DNA of 64,000 bases. Source: Streptomyces sp. NBC_00285 (GTDB lineage Bacteria; Actinomycetota; Actinomycetes; Streptomycetales; Streptomycetaceae). The stretch covers positions 7,874,001 to 7,938,000 of the forward strand of contig NZ_CP108055.1 of assembly GCF_036174265.1 (NCBI RefSeq), read 5' to 3'. Both the position numbers and the translations under genes were made by a program. Positions within the stretch are counted from its first letter, which is position 1; each line of letters opens with the position of its first letter. The notes beneath the pieces are model-generated. The model did no database searches, was not told the origin of the DNA, and saw nothing but the letters and a program-made list of their open reading frames with translations. Positions 28,413 to 37,901 of this stretch are shown piece after piece.

Positions 28413-28991
28413 ATGCACTGCCCCTTCTGCAGGCACCCCGACAGCCGTGTCGTCGACAGTCGTACGACCGACGACGGCACGTCGATTCGCAGGCGCCGCC
28501 AGTGCCCGGACTGCTCCCGTCGTTTCACGACCGTGGAGACGTGCTCGCTGATGGTGGTCAAGCGGTCCGGAGTCACCGAGCCGTTCAGCCGTACCAAGGT
28601 CATCAACGGTGTGCGCAAGGCATGCCAGGGGCGACCTGTCACCGAGGACGCGCTCGCGCAGCTCGGCCAGCGGGTCGAGGAGGCGGTGCGGGCCACCGGG
28701 AGCGCCGAGTTGACCACCCATGACGTGGGGCTGGCCATACTCGGCCCGCTGCAAGAGCTCGATCTCGTCGCGTATCTGCGATTCGCCTCCGTCTACCGGG
28801 CGTTCGACTCGCTCGAGGACTTCGAGGCCGCGATCACGGAACTGAGGGACGAGACGGGACCCCCCACCGCGGACGACGAGGACCGCGGAGAGGCTGTGGA
28901 CGGCGAAGAGGCCGTCGGGGGGAGCCAAGAAGACGATCGCGGGCCCGGAGGGACTGTTCAGGTCCCCGTGCCCGCCCGCGCCGCCGACTGA
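28413..28991 (+). CDS. nrdR: Transcriptional repressor NrdR
   Basis: The 192-residue ATP-cone repressor has a zinc ribbon with CPFC near the start and CPDC around 31-34 ([11 protein letters not shown]), then an ATP-cone ([24 protein letters not shown]). It senses dATP/ATP and represses ribonucleotide reductase genes. The tail beyond residue 150 is acidic and longer than in enteric NrdR. A strong AGGAGG precedes the ATG. It is 163 nt upstream of nrdJ, and the two are very likely one operon, as in other streptomycetes. Confidence 0.97.
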   Translation: MHCPFCRHPDSRVVDSRTTDDGTSIRRRRQCPDCSRRFTTVETCSLMVVKRSGVTEPFSRTKVINGVRKACQGRPVTEDALAQLGQRVEEAVRATGSAELTTHDVGLAILGPLQELDLVAYLRFASVYRAFDSLEDFEAAITELRDETGPPTADDEDRGEAVDGEEAVGGSQEDDRGPGGTVQVPVPARAAD

Positions 28992-29154
28992 TCGGCGGGC
29001 CGGACCGGGCCAAGCCCCCGGAGCGGCCGGACGGCGGCGAACCAAGACCTGTTGCGGGCGGTAGCGAGTGGGTGCCCGCGACACCAGACAGAACACCGTG
29101 CCCACGGGAACATCCGGGCACTTCAGGGCGTTTTAGCCCGTACAGGGAGGCGGC

Positions 29155-32049
29155 ATGACAGAGACGGCGAGCGGTCCGGCACGGAGTTCCCGCGCCAAGA
29201 CCACGAAGGCGACCAAGGGCCTGCGTATCGAGCGCATCCACACCACCCCCGGCGTGCATCCGTACGACGAGGTGGTCTGGGAGCGCCGTGACGTCGTCAT
29301 GACCAACTGGCGCGACGGCTCGGTCAACTTCGAGCAGCGCGGCGTCGAGTTCCCCGGCTTCTGGTCGGTGAACGCGGTCAACATCGTCACCAGCAAGTAC
29401 TTCCGCGGTGCCGTCGGCACCCCCCAGCGCGAGGTGAGCCTCAAGCAGCTCATCGACCGCATCGTGAAGACGTACCGGAAGGCCGGCGAGGACTACAAGT
29501 ACTTCGCCTCGCCCGCCGACGCGGAGATCTTCGAGCACGAACTGGCGTACGCCCTCCTGCACCAGATCTTCAGCTTCAACAGCCCCGTGTGGTTCAACGT
29601 GGGTACGCCCCAGCCGCAGCAGGTCTCGGCCTGCTTCATCCTGGCCGTCGACGACTCCATGGAGTCGATCCTCGACTGGTACAAGGAAGAGGGCATGATC
29701 TTCAAGGGCGGCTCCGGCGCCGGCCTGAACCTCTCCCGCATCCGCTCCTCCAAGGAGCTGCTGTCCTCGGGCGGTAACGCCTCCGGTCCGGTCTCCTTCA
29801 TGCGTGGTGCCGACGCCTCCGCAGGAACGATCAAGTCGGGTGGCGCCACGCGTCGCGCCGCCAAGATGGTCATCCTCGACGTCGACCACCCCGACATCGA
29901 GGACTTCATCGAGACCAAGGTGAAGGAGGAGGAGAAGATCCGCGCCCTGCGTGACGCGGGCTTCGACATGGACCTGGGCGGCGACGACATCACGTCCGTC
30001 CAGTACCAGAACGCCAACAACTCGGTCCGCGTGAACGACACGTTCATGAAGGCCGTGGAGACGGGCGCCAAGTTCGGCCTGACGTCCCGCATGACCGGCG
30101 AGGTCATCGAGGAGGTCGAGGCCAAGACCCTGTTCCGCAAGATGGCCGAGGCCGCCTGGGCCTGCGCCGACCCGGGCATTCAGTACGACGACACCATCAA
30201 CCACTGGCACACCTGCCCGGAGTCCGGCCGCATCAACGGCTCGAACCCGTGCAGCGAGTACATGCACCTGGACAACACGTCCTGCAACCTCGCCTCGCTG
30301 AACCTGATGAAGTTCCTCAAGGACGACAGCAAGGGCCACCAGTCCTTCGAGGTCGAGCGCTTCGCGAAGGTCGTCGAACTCGTCATCACCGCGATGGACA
30401 TCTCCATCTGCTTCGCGGACTTCCCGACCCAGAAGATCGGCGAGAACACGCGCGCGTTCCGCCAGCTCGGCATCGGCTACGCCAACCTCGGCGCCCTGCT
30501 GATGGCGACCGGCCACGCGTACGACTCGGACGGCGGCCGCGCCCTGGCCGGCTCCATCACCTCCCTGATGACCGGCACGTCGTACAAGCGTTCCGCCGAA
30601 CTCGCCGCTGTCGTCGGCGCGTACGACGGCTACGCGCGCAACGCGCAGCCGCACCTGCGCGTCATGAAGCAGCACGCTGACGAGAACACCAAGGCCGTCC
30701 GCATCGACGACCTGGACTCGCCGATCTGGGCCGCCGCCACGGAGGCCTGGCAGGACGTGGTCCGCCTCGGTGAGAAGAACGGCTTCCGCAACGCGCAGGC
30801 GTCGGTCATCGCCCCGACCGGCACCATCGGTCTCGCGATGTCCTGCGACACCACCGGTCTTGAGCCCGACCTGGCACTGGTCAAGTTCAAGAAGCTGGTC
30901 GGCGGCGGCTCGATGCAGATCGTCAACGGCACGGTTCCGCAGGCCCTGCGCCGCCTGGGCTACCAGGAGGAGCAGATCGAGGCGGTCGTCGCCCACATCG
31001 CCGAGAACGGCAACGTGATCGACGCCCCCGGCCTCAAGCACGAGCACTACGAGGTGTTCGACTGCGCCATGGGCGAGCGCTCCATCTCCGCGATGGGCCA
31101 CGTCCGCATGATGGCCGCCATCCAGCCGTGGATCTCCGGAGCCCTGTCCAAGACGGTCAACCTGCCGGAGACGGCGACGGTCGAGGACGTCGAAGAGGTC
31201 TACTTCGAGGCATGGAAGATGGGCGTCAAGGCGCTCGCCATCTACCGTGACAACTGCAAGGTCGGCCAGCCTCTCTCCGCCAAGACCAAGGAGAAGGAGA
31301 AGACCGCGGTCACGGCGAAGGCCGAGGAGACGATCCGTAGCGCGGTCGAGAAGGTCGTCGAGTACCGTCCGGTCCGCAAGCGCCTCCCCAAGGGCCGTCC
31401 CGGCATCACGACGTCCTTCACGGTCGGCGGCGCCGAGGGCTACATGACGGCCAACTCCTACCCGGACGACGGTCTCGGCGAGGTCTTCCTGAAGATGTCC
31501 AAGCAGGGCTCCACCCTCGCGGGCATGATGGACGCTTTCTCCATCGCCGTCTCGGTGGGCCTGCAGTACGGCGTGCCGCTGGAGACGTACGTCTCGAAGT
31601 TCACCAACATGCGCTTCGAGCCGGCCGGTATGACGGATGACCCGGACGTGCGGATGGCGCAGTCGATCGTCGACTACATCTTCCGCCGCCTGGCGCTGGA
31701 CTTCCTTCCCTTCGAGACGCGCTCCGCGCTCGGCATCCACTCCGCCGAAGAGCGTCAGCGCCACCTTGAGACCGGCTCCTACGAGCCGACCGAGGAGGAG
31801 GTCGACGTCGAGGGGCTGGCCCAGTCGGCGCCGCGCACCCAGGAGCTGAAGGCCGTCGTCACCCCGAAGGTTGAGGTCGTGGCGGCCGAACCGGCTCCGA
31901 AGCAGGTCCACACCAGCGCTGAGCTGGTGGAGATGCAGTTGGGCATCCAGGCCGACGCCCCGCTGTGCTTCTCGTGCGGTACGAAGATGCAGCGGGCCGG
32001 TTCCTGCTACATCTGCGAGGGCTGCGGCTCGACCAGTGGTTGCAGCTGA
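29155..32049 (+). CDS. nrdJ: Class II adenosylcobalamin-dependent ribonucleotide reductase
   Basis: The 964-residue vitamin B12-dependent enzyme reduces ribonucleotides regardless of oxygen. Recognisable blocks are FNSPVWFNVG, QQVSACFILAVDDS, SGGNASGPVSFM, the NPCSEYMHLDNTSCNLASLNL active-site region and VIAPTGTIGLAMSCDTTG. A C-terminal Cys-rich tail (CFSCGTKMQRAGSCYICEGCGSTSGCS over residues 940-964) is expected to shuttle electrons and may bind zinc. GGGAGG lies upstream of the ATG. It is controlled with nrdR. A 15-bp hairpin follows. Confidence 0.97.
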   Translation: MTETASGPARSSRAKTTKATKGLRIERIHTTPGVHPYDEVVWERRDVVMTNWRDGSVNFEQRGVEFPGFWSVNAVNIVTSKYFRGAVGTPQREVSLKQLIDRIVKTYRKAGEDYKYFASPADAEIFEHELAYALLHQIFSFNSPVWFNVGTPQPQQVSACFILAVDDSMESILDWYKEEGMIFKGGSGAGLNLSRIRSSKELLSSGGNASGPVSFMRGADASAGTIKSGGATRRAAKMVILDVDHPDIEDFIETKVKEEEKIRALRDAGFDMDLGGDDITSVQYQNANNSVRVNDTFMKAVETGAKFGLTSRMTGEVIEEVEAKTLFRKMAEAAWACADPGIQYDDTINHWHTCPESGRINGSNPCSEYMHLDNTSCNLASLNLMKFLKDDSKGHQSFEVERFAKVVELVITAMDISICFADFPTQKIGENTRAFRQLGIGYANLGALLMATGHAYDSDGGRALAGSITSLMTGTSYKRSAELAAVVGAYDGYARNAQPHLRVMKQHADENTKAVRIDDLDSPIWAAATEAWQDVVRLGEKNGFRNAQASVIAPTGTIGLAMSCDTTGLEPDLALVKFKKLVGGGSMQIVNGTVPQALRRLGYQEEQIEAVVAHIAENGNVIDAPGLKHEHYEVFDCAMGERSISAMGHVRMMAAIQPWISGALSKTVNLPETATVEDVEEVYFEAWKMGVKALAIYRDNCKVGQPLSAKTKEKEKTAVTAKAEETIRSAVEKVVEYRPVRKRLPKGRPGITTSFTVGGAEGYMTANSYPDDGLGEVFLKMSKQGSTLAGMMDAFSIAVSVGLQYGVPLETYVSKFTNMRFEPAGMTDDPDVRMAQSIVDYIFRRLALDFLPFETRSALGIHSAEERQRHLETGSYEPTEEEVDVEGLAQSAPRTQELKAVVTPKVEVVAAEPAPKQVHTSAELVEMQLGIQADAPLCFSCGTKMQRAGSCYICEGCGSTSGCS

Positions 32050-32065
32050 CATGAGCTAGCGGTCC

Positions 32066-32100
32066 AGGGCGGTGCAGTCGGAACACGACTGTGCCGCCCT
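32066..32100 (+). terminator. nrdJ terminator
   Basis: A 15-bp stem with two G-U pairs (32066-32080 with 32086-32100) and a 5-nt loop, followed by CGGCTTTT, lies 17 nt past the nrdJ stop. Confidence 0.75.
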
Positions 32101-32190
32101 CGGCTTTTCCGATTCTCCACAAGGCGATCACGGGTTAGGCTCCCCCAGCGCACGACCGGCGCGTAGAGCAGGGTGGGGGACACGGGGAAC

Positions 32191-32901
32191 ATGGCCGAGC
32201 AGCAGATCGCCGATGCCGTAACGGGTGGGGGACAGTCCGACAAGGGCCCCAGCGAGTGGGGTCAGGCCCTCGCCGCACTGGTGGTGGTCGGGGGGCTCGC
32301 AGCTCTTCTGTTGTCAGGGACCTTTCAGCAAAAGTCCAGCGACCCCGAGCCGGCCATGTGTGACGCCACGGATGACGCGAGGCCCTCGAAGCCCGTATCC
32401 GGAGCGCAGTTGTGCACGGCGCTGAACCGGACGGACCTCCCCACGCTGCTCGGCACACCGACCGAGTCCGCGATGAACGCCAGCGGCAACGAGAGCGCGA
32501 GTACCTGGGCCGACGGGACCAAGTCCGTCACACCCGAGGCGGAGGTCCAACTGGCCACCTACTCCGTGAAACTCTCGACGTCGGACGACGACATTGCGGT
32601 GGCCGACATGGCCGCCTTCCTGGGGAGTACCGCGCAGGCCAGGACCATAGGCGGGCACCCGGCGGTCCTCTACTCGGACCGGACCATCGCCTTGAAATTC
32701 ACCTTCGGTGGTAGCGGCAAGGTCGACACCGGTCCCGGCGGCATCGCCCGCAGCCTGCTGGTCGCCAAGGACATCAAGGACGGCGGCGGCTTCTACGAAG
32801 TCGCCATATGGCGCCAGGACGATGTCGTGCCCGATGACGTCGCGTTGCTCCGTGTCGCCGAGACGGTGCTGCCGACGGTCCCCGGATGGACCGTCGGCTG
32901 A
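32191..32901 (+). CDS. Membrane-anchored DUF6215-like protein
   Basis: The 236-residue protein has a single N-terminal membrane segment (ALAALVVVGGLAALLLSG, about 27-44) and an extracytoplasmic domain. It resembles streptomycete DUF6215 proteins (SGAQLCTALNR, LLGTPTESAMNASG, TIGGHPAVLYSDRTIAL). I chose ATG 32191, with GGGGA just before it; a GTG at 32173 would add six residues. Only 4 nt separate its stop from that of the convergent TerD gene. Function unknown. Confidence 0.78.
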   Translation: MAEQQIADAVTGGGQSDKGPSEWGQALAALVVVGGLAALLLSGTFQQKSSDPEPAMCDATDDARPSKPVSGAQLCTALNRTDLPTLLGTPTESAMNASGNESASTWADGTKSVTPEAEVQLATYSVKLSTSDDDIAVADMAAFLGSTAQARTIGGHPAVLYSDRTIALKFTFGGSGKVDTGPGGIARSLLVAKDIKDGGGFYEVAIWRQDDVVPDDVALLRVAETVLPTVPGWTVG

Positions 32902-32905
32902 CGGG

Positions 32906-33430
32906 TCACGCCCGGCCCATTTCCCTGGTGAAGGTCGCCGGGTCGTCGTCGAAGCCGTTGATCCCGGGGTGGAAGTCCCAACTGCCGGATTCCTGGCGTA
33001 GGAACTCCCCGATCGTCGCGGCCGTCGCGCCGAGAACGCTGCCGAAGTCGTCCTCGGCCAGGACCGTGTAGCCCTCACGGATGCGCAGAGCCGGGTTGGC
33101 CACGCCGACGAAGGTGCGGTGCGCGGAGCGCTGCTGGATGACCGCGCCGACCACCACACGCGTGTACCGGGCGTCCAGCCGCTCGAGTTCGAGGGTCATC
33201 ACCTCGTCCCACCCGAAGCCCTTGCCGTCCTTGCTGTCCCGGTTGAGATAGATGGTGCCGTCGGGGGATCGGCTGTCGAAGTGCACCACATAGGCGGGAT
33301 CGCCGTACGGATCGCCCGCCACGTAGGTCGCGGCGACGATGTCCAGGTCGGTGTCCGGCTGCCCCGTCGGACTCGGATCCCACTTGAGTGCGACTTCGAC
33401 CTTGCGGATCCCCTTGTTGATCGCGCTCAC
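32906..33430 (-). CDS. TerD-family stress protein
   Basis: The 174-residue TerD-fold protein (KVEVALKWDPSPTG, DLDIVAATY, HFDSRSPDGTIYLNRDSKDGKGFGWDE) has the acidic calcium-binding positions of the tellurite-resistance family. TerD proteins bind calcium and are linked to stress, surface and developmental phenotypes in Streptomyces. I chose GTG 33430, which has AGGGGA 6 nt upstream, over a start at 33457. It is transcribed alone and convergently with the DUF6215 gene. Confidence 0.88.
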   Translation of the reverse strand: MSAINKGIRKVEVALKWDPSPTGQPDTDLDIVAATYVAGDPYGDPAYVVHFDSRSPDGTIYLNRDSKDGKGFGWDEVMTLELERLDARYTRVVVGAVIQQRSAHRTFVGVANPALRIREGYTVLAEDDFGSVLGATAATIGEFLRQESGSWDFHPGINGFDDDPATFTREMGRA

Positions 33431-33566
33431 CAGATGTCCCCTTCCCCCTGTGTCCACGGCCCGAACTGCCGGTCAGGCAAGACCGGTTGTCCATCCTGCC
33501 ATGCGTGTCTGTCACATGCGGGTCACCGCTGCCGCCGAGCGTGACCGCCGCCACGCTCCGTGGCCT

Positions 33567-33578
33567 TACGATGGCGCG
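33567..33578 (+). promoter_or_regulatory. Predicted leaderless -10 element
   Basis: TACGAT (33567-33572), six bases, then GTG 33579. No Shine-Dalgarno sequence is present. The hexamer and spacing equal those of dapF. Confidence 0.5.
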
Positions 33579-34184
33579 GTGCTGGTCAAGTGGATTCGCT
33601 GCACCGTGGTGGACCGCCGCGGCTTCGAGCGGGGGCAGCGAAAGTGGGCGGGGCTTCTGGGAGAGCCGGGGTTTCGGGGACAGGGCGGAGGCTGGAGCCG
33701 GGGGCGACAGGGTGTGGCGCACGTCTTCTCCTTCTGGGAGAGCCGTTCCTTCTACGACTCCTTCATGGCGCGTTCCCATGACCGGCTCGCGGCGACTCAG
33801 TCGGGAACGTTCAAGGACATCCAGGTCAAGTTGTTCGACCATCGCTTCGATGTGAAGACAGGCTTCGAGCCGCGCTTCACCGACACCGACCTGGTGCGGT
33901 TCGCCCACTGTCGTGTCCACGAGGAGCGTGCGGAGCACTTCGCGCTGATGCAGGAGAAGGTCTGGAACCCTGCGATGGCCGGTTCGCCCGGCATGATCCG
34001 CGGACTGTTCGGCGAGGCCCCGGGGCACGAGTTCCTGGTGCTCTCCATGTGGAGGTCGGCCGCAGAGCATGGCAAGTACCGCACCGAACGGGTGGAACGG
34101 CTCACTCTGCGCGCCCAGACGGAGGCCGACGTCGCCGCCCTCACAGGCGACATCGTGGATCTCGAACCGGCCTGGACAGTTTGA
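33579..34184 (+). CDS. YdbC-like (DUF4937) protein
   Basis: The 201-residue soluble protein (VLVKWIRCTVVDRRGFERGQRKW, HVFSFWESRSFYDSFMARSHDRLA, FVLSMW-like VLSMWRSAAEHGKY) has two repeated ferredoxin-like halves, each with a beta strand and an aromatic-rich helix. This matches monooxygenase-like YdbC/DUF4937 proteins. No catalytic motif is certain. GTG 33579 is chosen from the leaderless spacing and the conserved LVKWIRCTV start; the frame is open to 33339. It is followed by two further single-gene units on the same strand. Confidence 0.75.
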   Translation: MLVKWIRCTVVDRRGFERGQRKWAGLLGEPGFRGQGGGWSRGRQGVAHVFSFWESRSFYDSFMARSHDRLAATQSGTFKDIQVKLFDHRFDVKTGFEPRFTDTDLVRFAHCRVHEERAEHFALMQEKVWNPAMAGSPGMIRGLFGEAPGHEFLVLSMWRSAAEHGKYRTERVERLTLRAQTEADVAALTGDIVDLEPAWTV

Positions 34185-34302
34185 GATCCGGACTCGCTAC
34201 GACCTCGACACGAGTGCTCCCATATGTGGCTCGTGGTACAGAAACTGTGTGACCTACGCCGTATGGAGCCCCTACGAGTGCTCGATCCGGGCTCACTCGA
34301 TC

Positions 34303-34314
34303 TAGGGTTTTGGC
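34303..34314 (+). promoter_or_regulatory. Predicted leaderless -10 element of the histidine phosphatase gene
   Basis: TAGGGT (34303-34308), six bases, then ATG 34315; no Shine-Dalgarno sequence. Confidence 0.5.
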
Positions 34315-34974
34315 ATGGCACGACCACGGCGCATCGTCCTTGTCCGGCACGGGGAGTCAACGGGCAATGTTGATGACACTGTGTATGAACGCGAACCCGA
34401 CCACGCCCTGGCCCTGACTGAGCAGGGCTGGAGGCAGGCCGAGGAGGCCGGTAAACGGCTCCGCGAGGTCTTCGGCAGTGAACGTGTCAGCGTGTACGTC
34501 TCCCCGTACCGCCGTACACACGAGACACTTCGGGCCTTCCATCTGGACCCCGATCTCATACGGGTCCGCGAGGAACCTCGCCTGCGGGAGCAGGACTGGG
34601 GAAACTGGCAGGACCGCGACGACGTACGCCTCCAGAAGACCTACCGGGACGCCTACGGGCATTTCTTCTACCGGTTCGCCCAGGGCGAGTCCGGGGCCGA
34701 CGTGTACGACCGGGTCGGCGGCTTCCTGGAGAGCCTGTTCCGCAGCTTCGAGGCCCCCGACCATCCGCCGAACGTTCTGATCGTGACGCACGGCCTGGCC
34801 ATGCGGCTGTTCTGCATGCGCTGGTTCCACTGGACGGTCGCGGAATCCGAGTCCCTGGCGAACCCGGGGAACGCGGAGATGCGGATGCTCGTTCTCGGGG
34901 ACGACGGCAAGTACGCACTGGACCGGCCATTCGAACGCTGGCGAGATCCGGAACCGTACGGGATCACCGACTAG
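34315..34974 (+). CDS. Histidine phosphatase (phosphoglycerate mutase-like) family protein
   Basis: The 219-residue protein has the RHGES phosphohistidine motif with H12, a second catalytic arginine (SPYRRTHET), a Glu in REQDWGNW and the late His in VTHGLAMR. That is the complete catalytic set of the branch 1 histidine phosphatases. The tryptophan-rich REQDWGNWQ and RWFHWTV blocks are typical of the fungal/actinobacterial PGM-like group. Substrate is unknown; true glycolytic mutase activity is unlikely. The stop codon TAG is also the first half of a -10-like TAGAGT for the next gene. Confidence 0.88.
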   Translation: MARPRRIVLVRHGESTGNVDDTVYEREPDHALALTEQGWRQAEEAGKRLREVFGSERVSVYVSPYRRTHETLRAFHLDPDLIRVREEPRLREQDWGNWQDRDDVRLQKTYRDAYGHFFYRFAQGESGADVYDRVGGFLESLFRSFEAPDHPPNVLIVTHGLAMRLFCMRWFHWTVAESESLANPGNAEMRMLVLGDDGKYALDRPFERWRDPEPYGITD

Positions 34975-34986
34975 AGTGGCAGACCG
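34972..34986 (+). promoter_or_regulatory. Predicted leaderless -10 that reuses the upstream stop codon
   Basis: TAGAGT (34972-34977) contains the TAG stop of the phosphatase gene and lies 9 nt before ATG 34987. Confidence 0.4.
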
Positions 34987-35892
34987 ATGACCGCTGACTC
35001 CACTCCCGACGGGCGGCTGGAGCGCGCCCTGGCCAGCCTGCGCGGTCTGGCCGTGGGGGACGCGCTGGGCTCGCAGTTCTTCGTGCCGGTGAACTATCCC
35101 CTGCTGAAGGACCGCGAGGTGCCGCCCGGCCGCTGGCAGTGGACGGACGACACCGAGATGGCCTGCTCCGTGGTGGCCGTCCTGGCCACCCACCACCGCA
35201 TCGACCAGGACGCACTGGCCCACTCGTTCGCCGATCACCACGACTTCGACCGGGGTTACGGCCCCGCCGTGAACCGTTTGCTGCGACTGGTCCGGGAGGG
35301 CGGCGACTGGCGCGAGCTCGCCGCGGCCCTCTTCAACGGGCAGGGATCCTGGGGCAACGGTGCCGCGATGCGTATCCCGCCCCTTGGGGCCTACTACGCC
35401 GACGACCCGGAGCAGGCGACCCACCAGGCGGAGATCTCGGCGTACCCCACGCACCAGCACCGTGAGGCCGTCGTCGGTGCCATGGCCGTCGCCGCGGCCG
35501 CCGCGCTGGCGGCCGGTCCCGATGGTCCGCCAAGCCCCGGAGCGCTTCTCGACGGCGTCATCGCGCTCGTCCCGAAGAGTGCCGTCGGGGCGGGCCTGCG
35601 GCGGGCCCGGGACATGCTGGACTACGGAGACGCCTCCACCGTCGCGGCCGTGCTGGGCTGCGGGCGCCGGACGACAGCCCACGACACTGTGCCTTTCGCC
35701 CTCTGGTCGGCCGCAAGGTCCCTCGGCGACTACGAAGCGGCGTTCTGGACGACCGCCCAGGTCGGTGGGGACGTGGACACGACCTGCGCCATCGTGGGCG
35801 GTGTGGTCGCCGCGGGGAAGGCCGGGACGCCGCCCGCCGAGTGGATGGAGCGGACCGAGGTCTTTCCCGAATGGCTGCGATTGCGGGTGTAA
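34987..35892 (+). CDS. ADP-ribosylglycohydrolase family protein
   Basis: The 301-residue DraG/ARH-fold protein has LRGLAVGDALGSQ at the start, WTDDTEM for metal binding and GGDVDTTCAIVGGVVAA at the end, so the two-metal active site is intact. Family members remove ADP-ribose from proteins or small molecules. No nitrogenase or ADP-ribosyltransferase gene is near, so the target is unknown. It begins 12 nt after the phosphatase and may be cotranscribed or use its own leaderless promoter. Confidence 0.9.
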   Translation: MTADSTPDGRLERALASLRGLAVGDALGSQFFVPVNYPLLKDREVPPGRWQWTDDTEMACSVVAVLATHHRIDQDALAHSFADHHDFDRGYGPAVNRLLRLVREGGDWRELAAALFNGQGSWGNGAAMRIPPLGAYYADDPEQATHQAEISAYPTHQHREAVVGAMAVAAAAALAAGPDGPPSPGALLDGVIALVPKSAVGAGLRRARDMLDYGDASTVAAVLGCGRRTTAHDTVPFALWSAARSLGDYEAAFWTTAQVGGDVDTTCAIVGGVVAAGKAGTPPAEWMERTEVFPEWLRLRV

Positions 35893-36166
35893 GGACCCCA
35901 CGACCGCATCGTCGGAACTCTCCGTGCATGTCGGGAACTCTGCGTGACCGCCTGATCGTTGTCGTGGCAGTTGCCGTGCGACGCATGAGCTGGTGCGCGC
36001 AGAAGTCACGCGGGAGGCGGGAGGTGTGGTCATGGGGTTGTCGTGGGTGGTCGTGTTCGTCTGCTCGCTGTCGCTGTTGTCCGTGTGGATGGCCGGGCCG
36101 TCGTCCTCGTGGCCGGTCCCCCAGGCCCGGCCCGGCCATCCGCGGCTCGTCGTGAGCTCGGCCGGA

Positions 36167-37714
36167 TCAGCCGAGACCCGGACCGGCCGTGCCGGCGAGC
36201 GCATCGAGGTCGCTCTTGCGGACCTTGATCACCAACCCGGCGCTGACCAGGGCGAGTACGGCCATCGCGGCAGCCGCGATGAAACCCGTCGAGATGCCCT
36301 GAGCGAGCACTTCATGCCCCCACGGAGCGGGGAGCTGGTGCGTCTTGGCGAACTCCGCCTTCTGCTCCGCCGAACCGTCGGCCATGAAGTGCGGCAGTTG
36401 CTTCTCCGCCTCGTCCCTGCTGGCCGATCCGAACACCGTCGTCAGAATGGACAGGCCAAGGGAACCGCCCACCTGCTGCGTTGCGTTGAGCAGGCCGGAG
36501 GCGGCACCCGCCTCGTGCGGGGCGACGCCGGAGACCGCCGTGATCGTCAGTGTCACGAAGTTCAGGCCCATGCCGAAACCGAAGATCAGCATGGGGCCCA
36601 GTACCCCGCCCGCGTAGGAACTGTCGGAGCTGATGAGCGCCTGCCAGGCGAGCCCGGTCATCGCGAGCGCAGAGCCCGTGAGCATGAACGGCTTGGGGCC
36701 GAGCACCGGCAGGAACCGCTGCGACAGGCCCGCACCCAGCGCGATCACAACGGTCACGGGCAGGAAGGCGAGGCCGGCCTGGATCGGGCTGTAGTCCAGC
36801 ACGTTCTGCACGAAGAGCACGATGTAGAAGAACATGCCGAACATCGCGGCAGCCAGGCTCAGCATGATCACGTACGTGCCCGAGCGGTTACGGTCGGCGA
36901 ACATCCGCAGGGGAGTGATCGGCTCCTTGGCGCGCGACTCGATGAATGCGAAGGCGAGCAGGAGTACCACGGCGATACCGAAGGACCCGATCGTCAGGCT
37001 GTCCTGCCAGCCCTCGTCGGCGGCCCGGATGAAGCCGTAGACGAGCAGGGCCATGCCTCCGGTGGAGGTGAGGGCACCTGCGATGTCGAAGCGGCCGGTG
37101 TGTCGCTCGGACTCGTTGATGTACAGCGGGGCCAGTACCGCGATCAGTACACCGATCGGGACGTTGACGAAGAGCACCCACCGCCAGTCGAGCCATTCAG
37201 TGAGCATGCCTCCCGCCAGCAGGCCGATGGCGCCACCGCCCGCGGAGACGGCGGCGAAGACGCCGAAGGCCCGGTTCCGCTCGGGCCCTTCGGGGAACGT
37301 GGTGGTGATCAGGGCCAGCGAGGTGGGCGATGCGATCGCGCCTCCCATGCCCTGGAGGACACGTGCGGCCAAGAGCTGCCAGGGCTCCTGGGCGAGTCCG
37401 CCGAGCAGCGAGGCGAAGGTGAACAGCAGGATGCCGGTCATGAAGACCCGGCGGCGCCCGAGGATGTCACCTGCCCGGCCGCCCAGGAGGAGCAGGCCGC
37501 CGAACGTGAGCGTGTAGGCGCTGACGACCCAAGTGAGGTCGGTGGTGCTGAACTTGAGCGCGTCTTGAATGTGCGGCAGAGCGATGTTCACAATCGTTGC
37601 GTCGAGGACCACCATGAGTTGGCAGGCCGCGATGACAGCGAGCGCGATGCCGGGATGTCCTTCCCGGCGGGCCGCACCTGGTTTCTGATTTTTGATCAAC
37701 TGAGAGGTAGTCAC
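36167..37714 (-). CDS. DHA2-family (EmrB/QacA) drug efflux transporter
   Basis: The 515-residue major facilitator has 14 predicted membrane helices. Family motifs include motif C-like GGAIGLLAGGMLTEWLDWRWVLF near residues 160-182, motif A GGRAGDILGRRRVF and the start LMVVLDATIVNIALPHI. Such pumps export drugs, dyes or antibiotics using the proton gradient. The divergent TetR gene and two identical-arm operators in the 187-nt gap indicate repression released by a substrate. A 20-bp palindrome lies 24 nt before the ATG. Confidence 0.94.
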   Translation of the reverse strand: MTTSQLIKNQKPGAARREGHPGIALAVIAACQLMVVLDATIVNIALPHIQDALKFSTTDLTWVVSAYTLTFGGLLLLGGRAGDILGRRRVFMTGILLFTFASLLGGLAQEPWQLLAARVLQGMGGAIASPTSLALITTTFPEGPERNRAFGVFAAVSAGGGAIGLLAGGMLTEWLDWRWVLFVNVPIGVLIAVLAPLYINESERHTGRFDIAGALTSTGGMALLVYGFIRAADEGWQDSLTIGSFGIAVVLLLAFAFIESRAKEPITPLRMFADRNRSGTYVIMLSLAAAMFGMFFYIVLFVQNVLDYSPIQAGLAFLPVTVVIALGAGLSQRFLPVLGPKPFMLTGSALAMTGLAWQALISSDSSYAGGVLGPMLIFGFGMGLNFVTLTITAVSGVAPHEAGAASGLLNATQQVGGSLGLSILTTVFGSASRDEAEKQLPHFMADGSAEQKAEFAKTHQLPAPWGHEVLAQGISTGFIAAAAMAVLALVSAGLVIKVRKSDLDALAGTAGPGLG

Positions 37715-37737
37715 TATGGGTCCCCCACAAGCGCGTT

Positions 37738-37757
37738 AGTGAACGCTGGCGTTCACT
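37738..37757. promoter_or_regulatory. TetR-type operator 1
   Basis: AGTGAACGCTGGCGTTCACT has perfect 9-bp arms with a 2-bp centre. It is nearest to the efflux gene, and its arms equal those of operator 2. Confidence 0.85.
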
Positions 37758-37785
37758 GTTACGGCCACGGTAGTGAGTCCCCAGT

Positions 37786-37805
37786 AGTGAACGCAAGCGT
37801 TCACT
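37786..37805. promoter_or_regulatory. TetR-type operator 2
   Basis: AGTGAACGCAAGCGTTCACT differs from operator 1 only in the 2-bp centre. The centres are 48 bp apart. It is nearest to the TetR gene, so each promoter seems to have its own site. Confidence 0.85.
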
Positions 37806-37901
37806 TAAGTTTGATGGCGCGTGGCGTATCCCCCTATGGCGCCGTGCGATGTCCCTTCCGTCCCCGGAATTCCCGCTTCCCTGTTCGCTGGAGACACTCA
37901 G

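Noticed and set aside
28834..32052. Long minus-strand frame opposite nrdJ
   Set aside because: The nrdJ frame is certain by family similarity, and this frame mirrors its third-position GC bias. The product is rich in Val, Leu, Arg and Gly with no domain.
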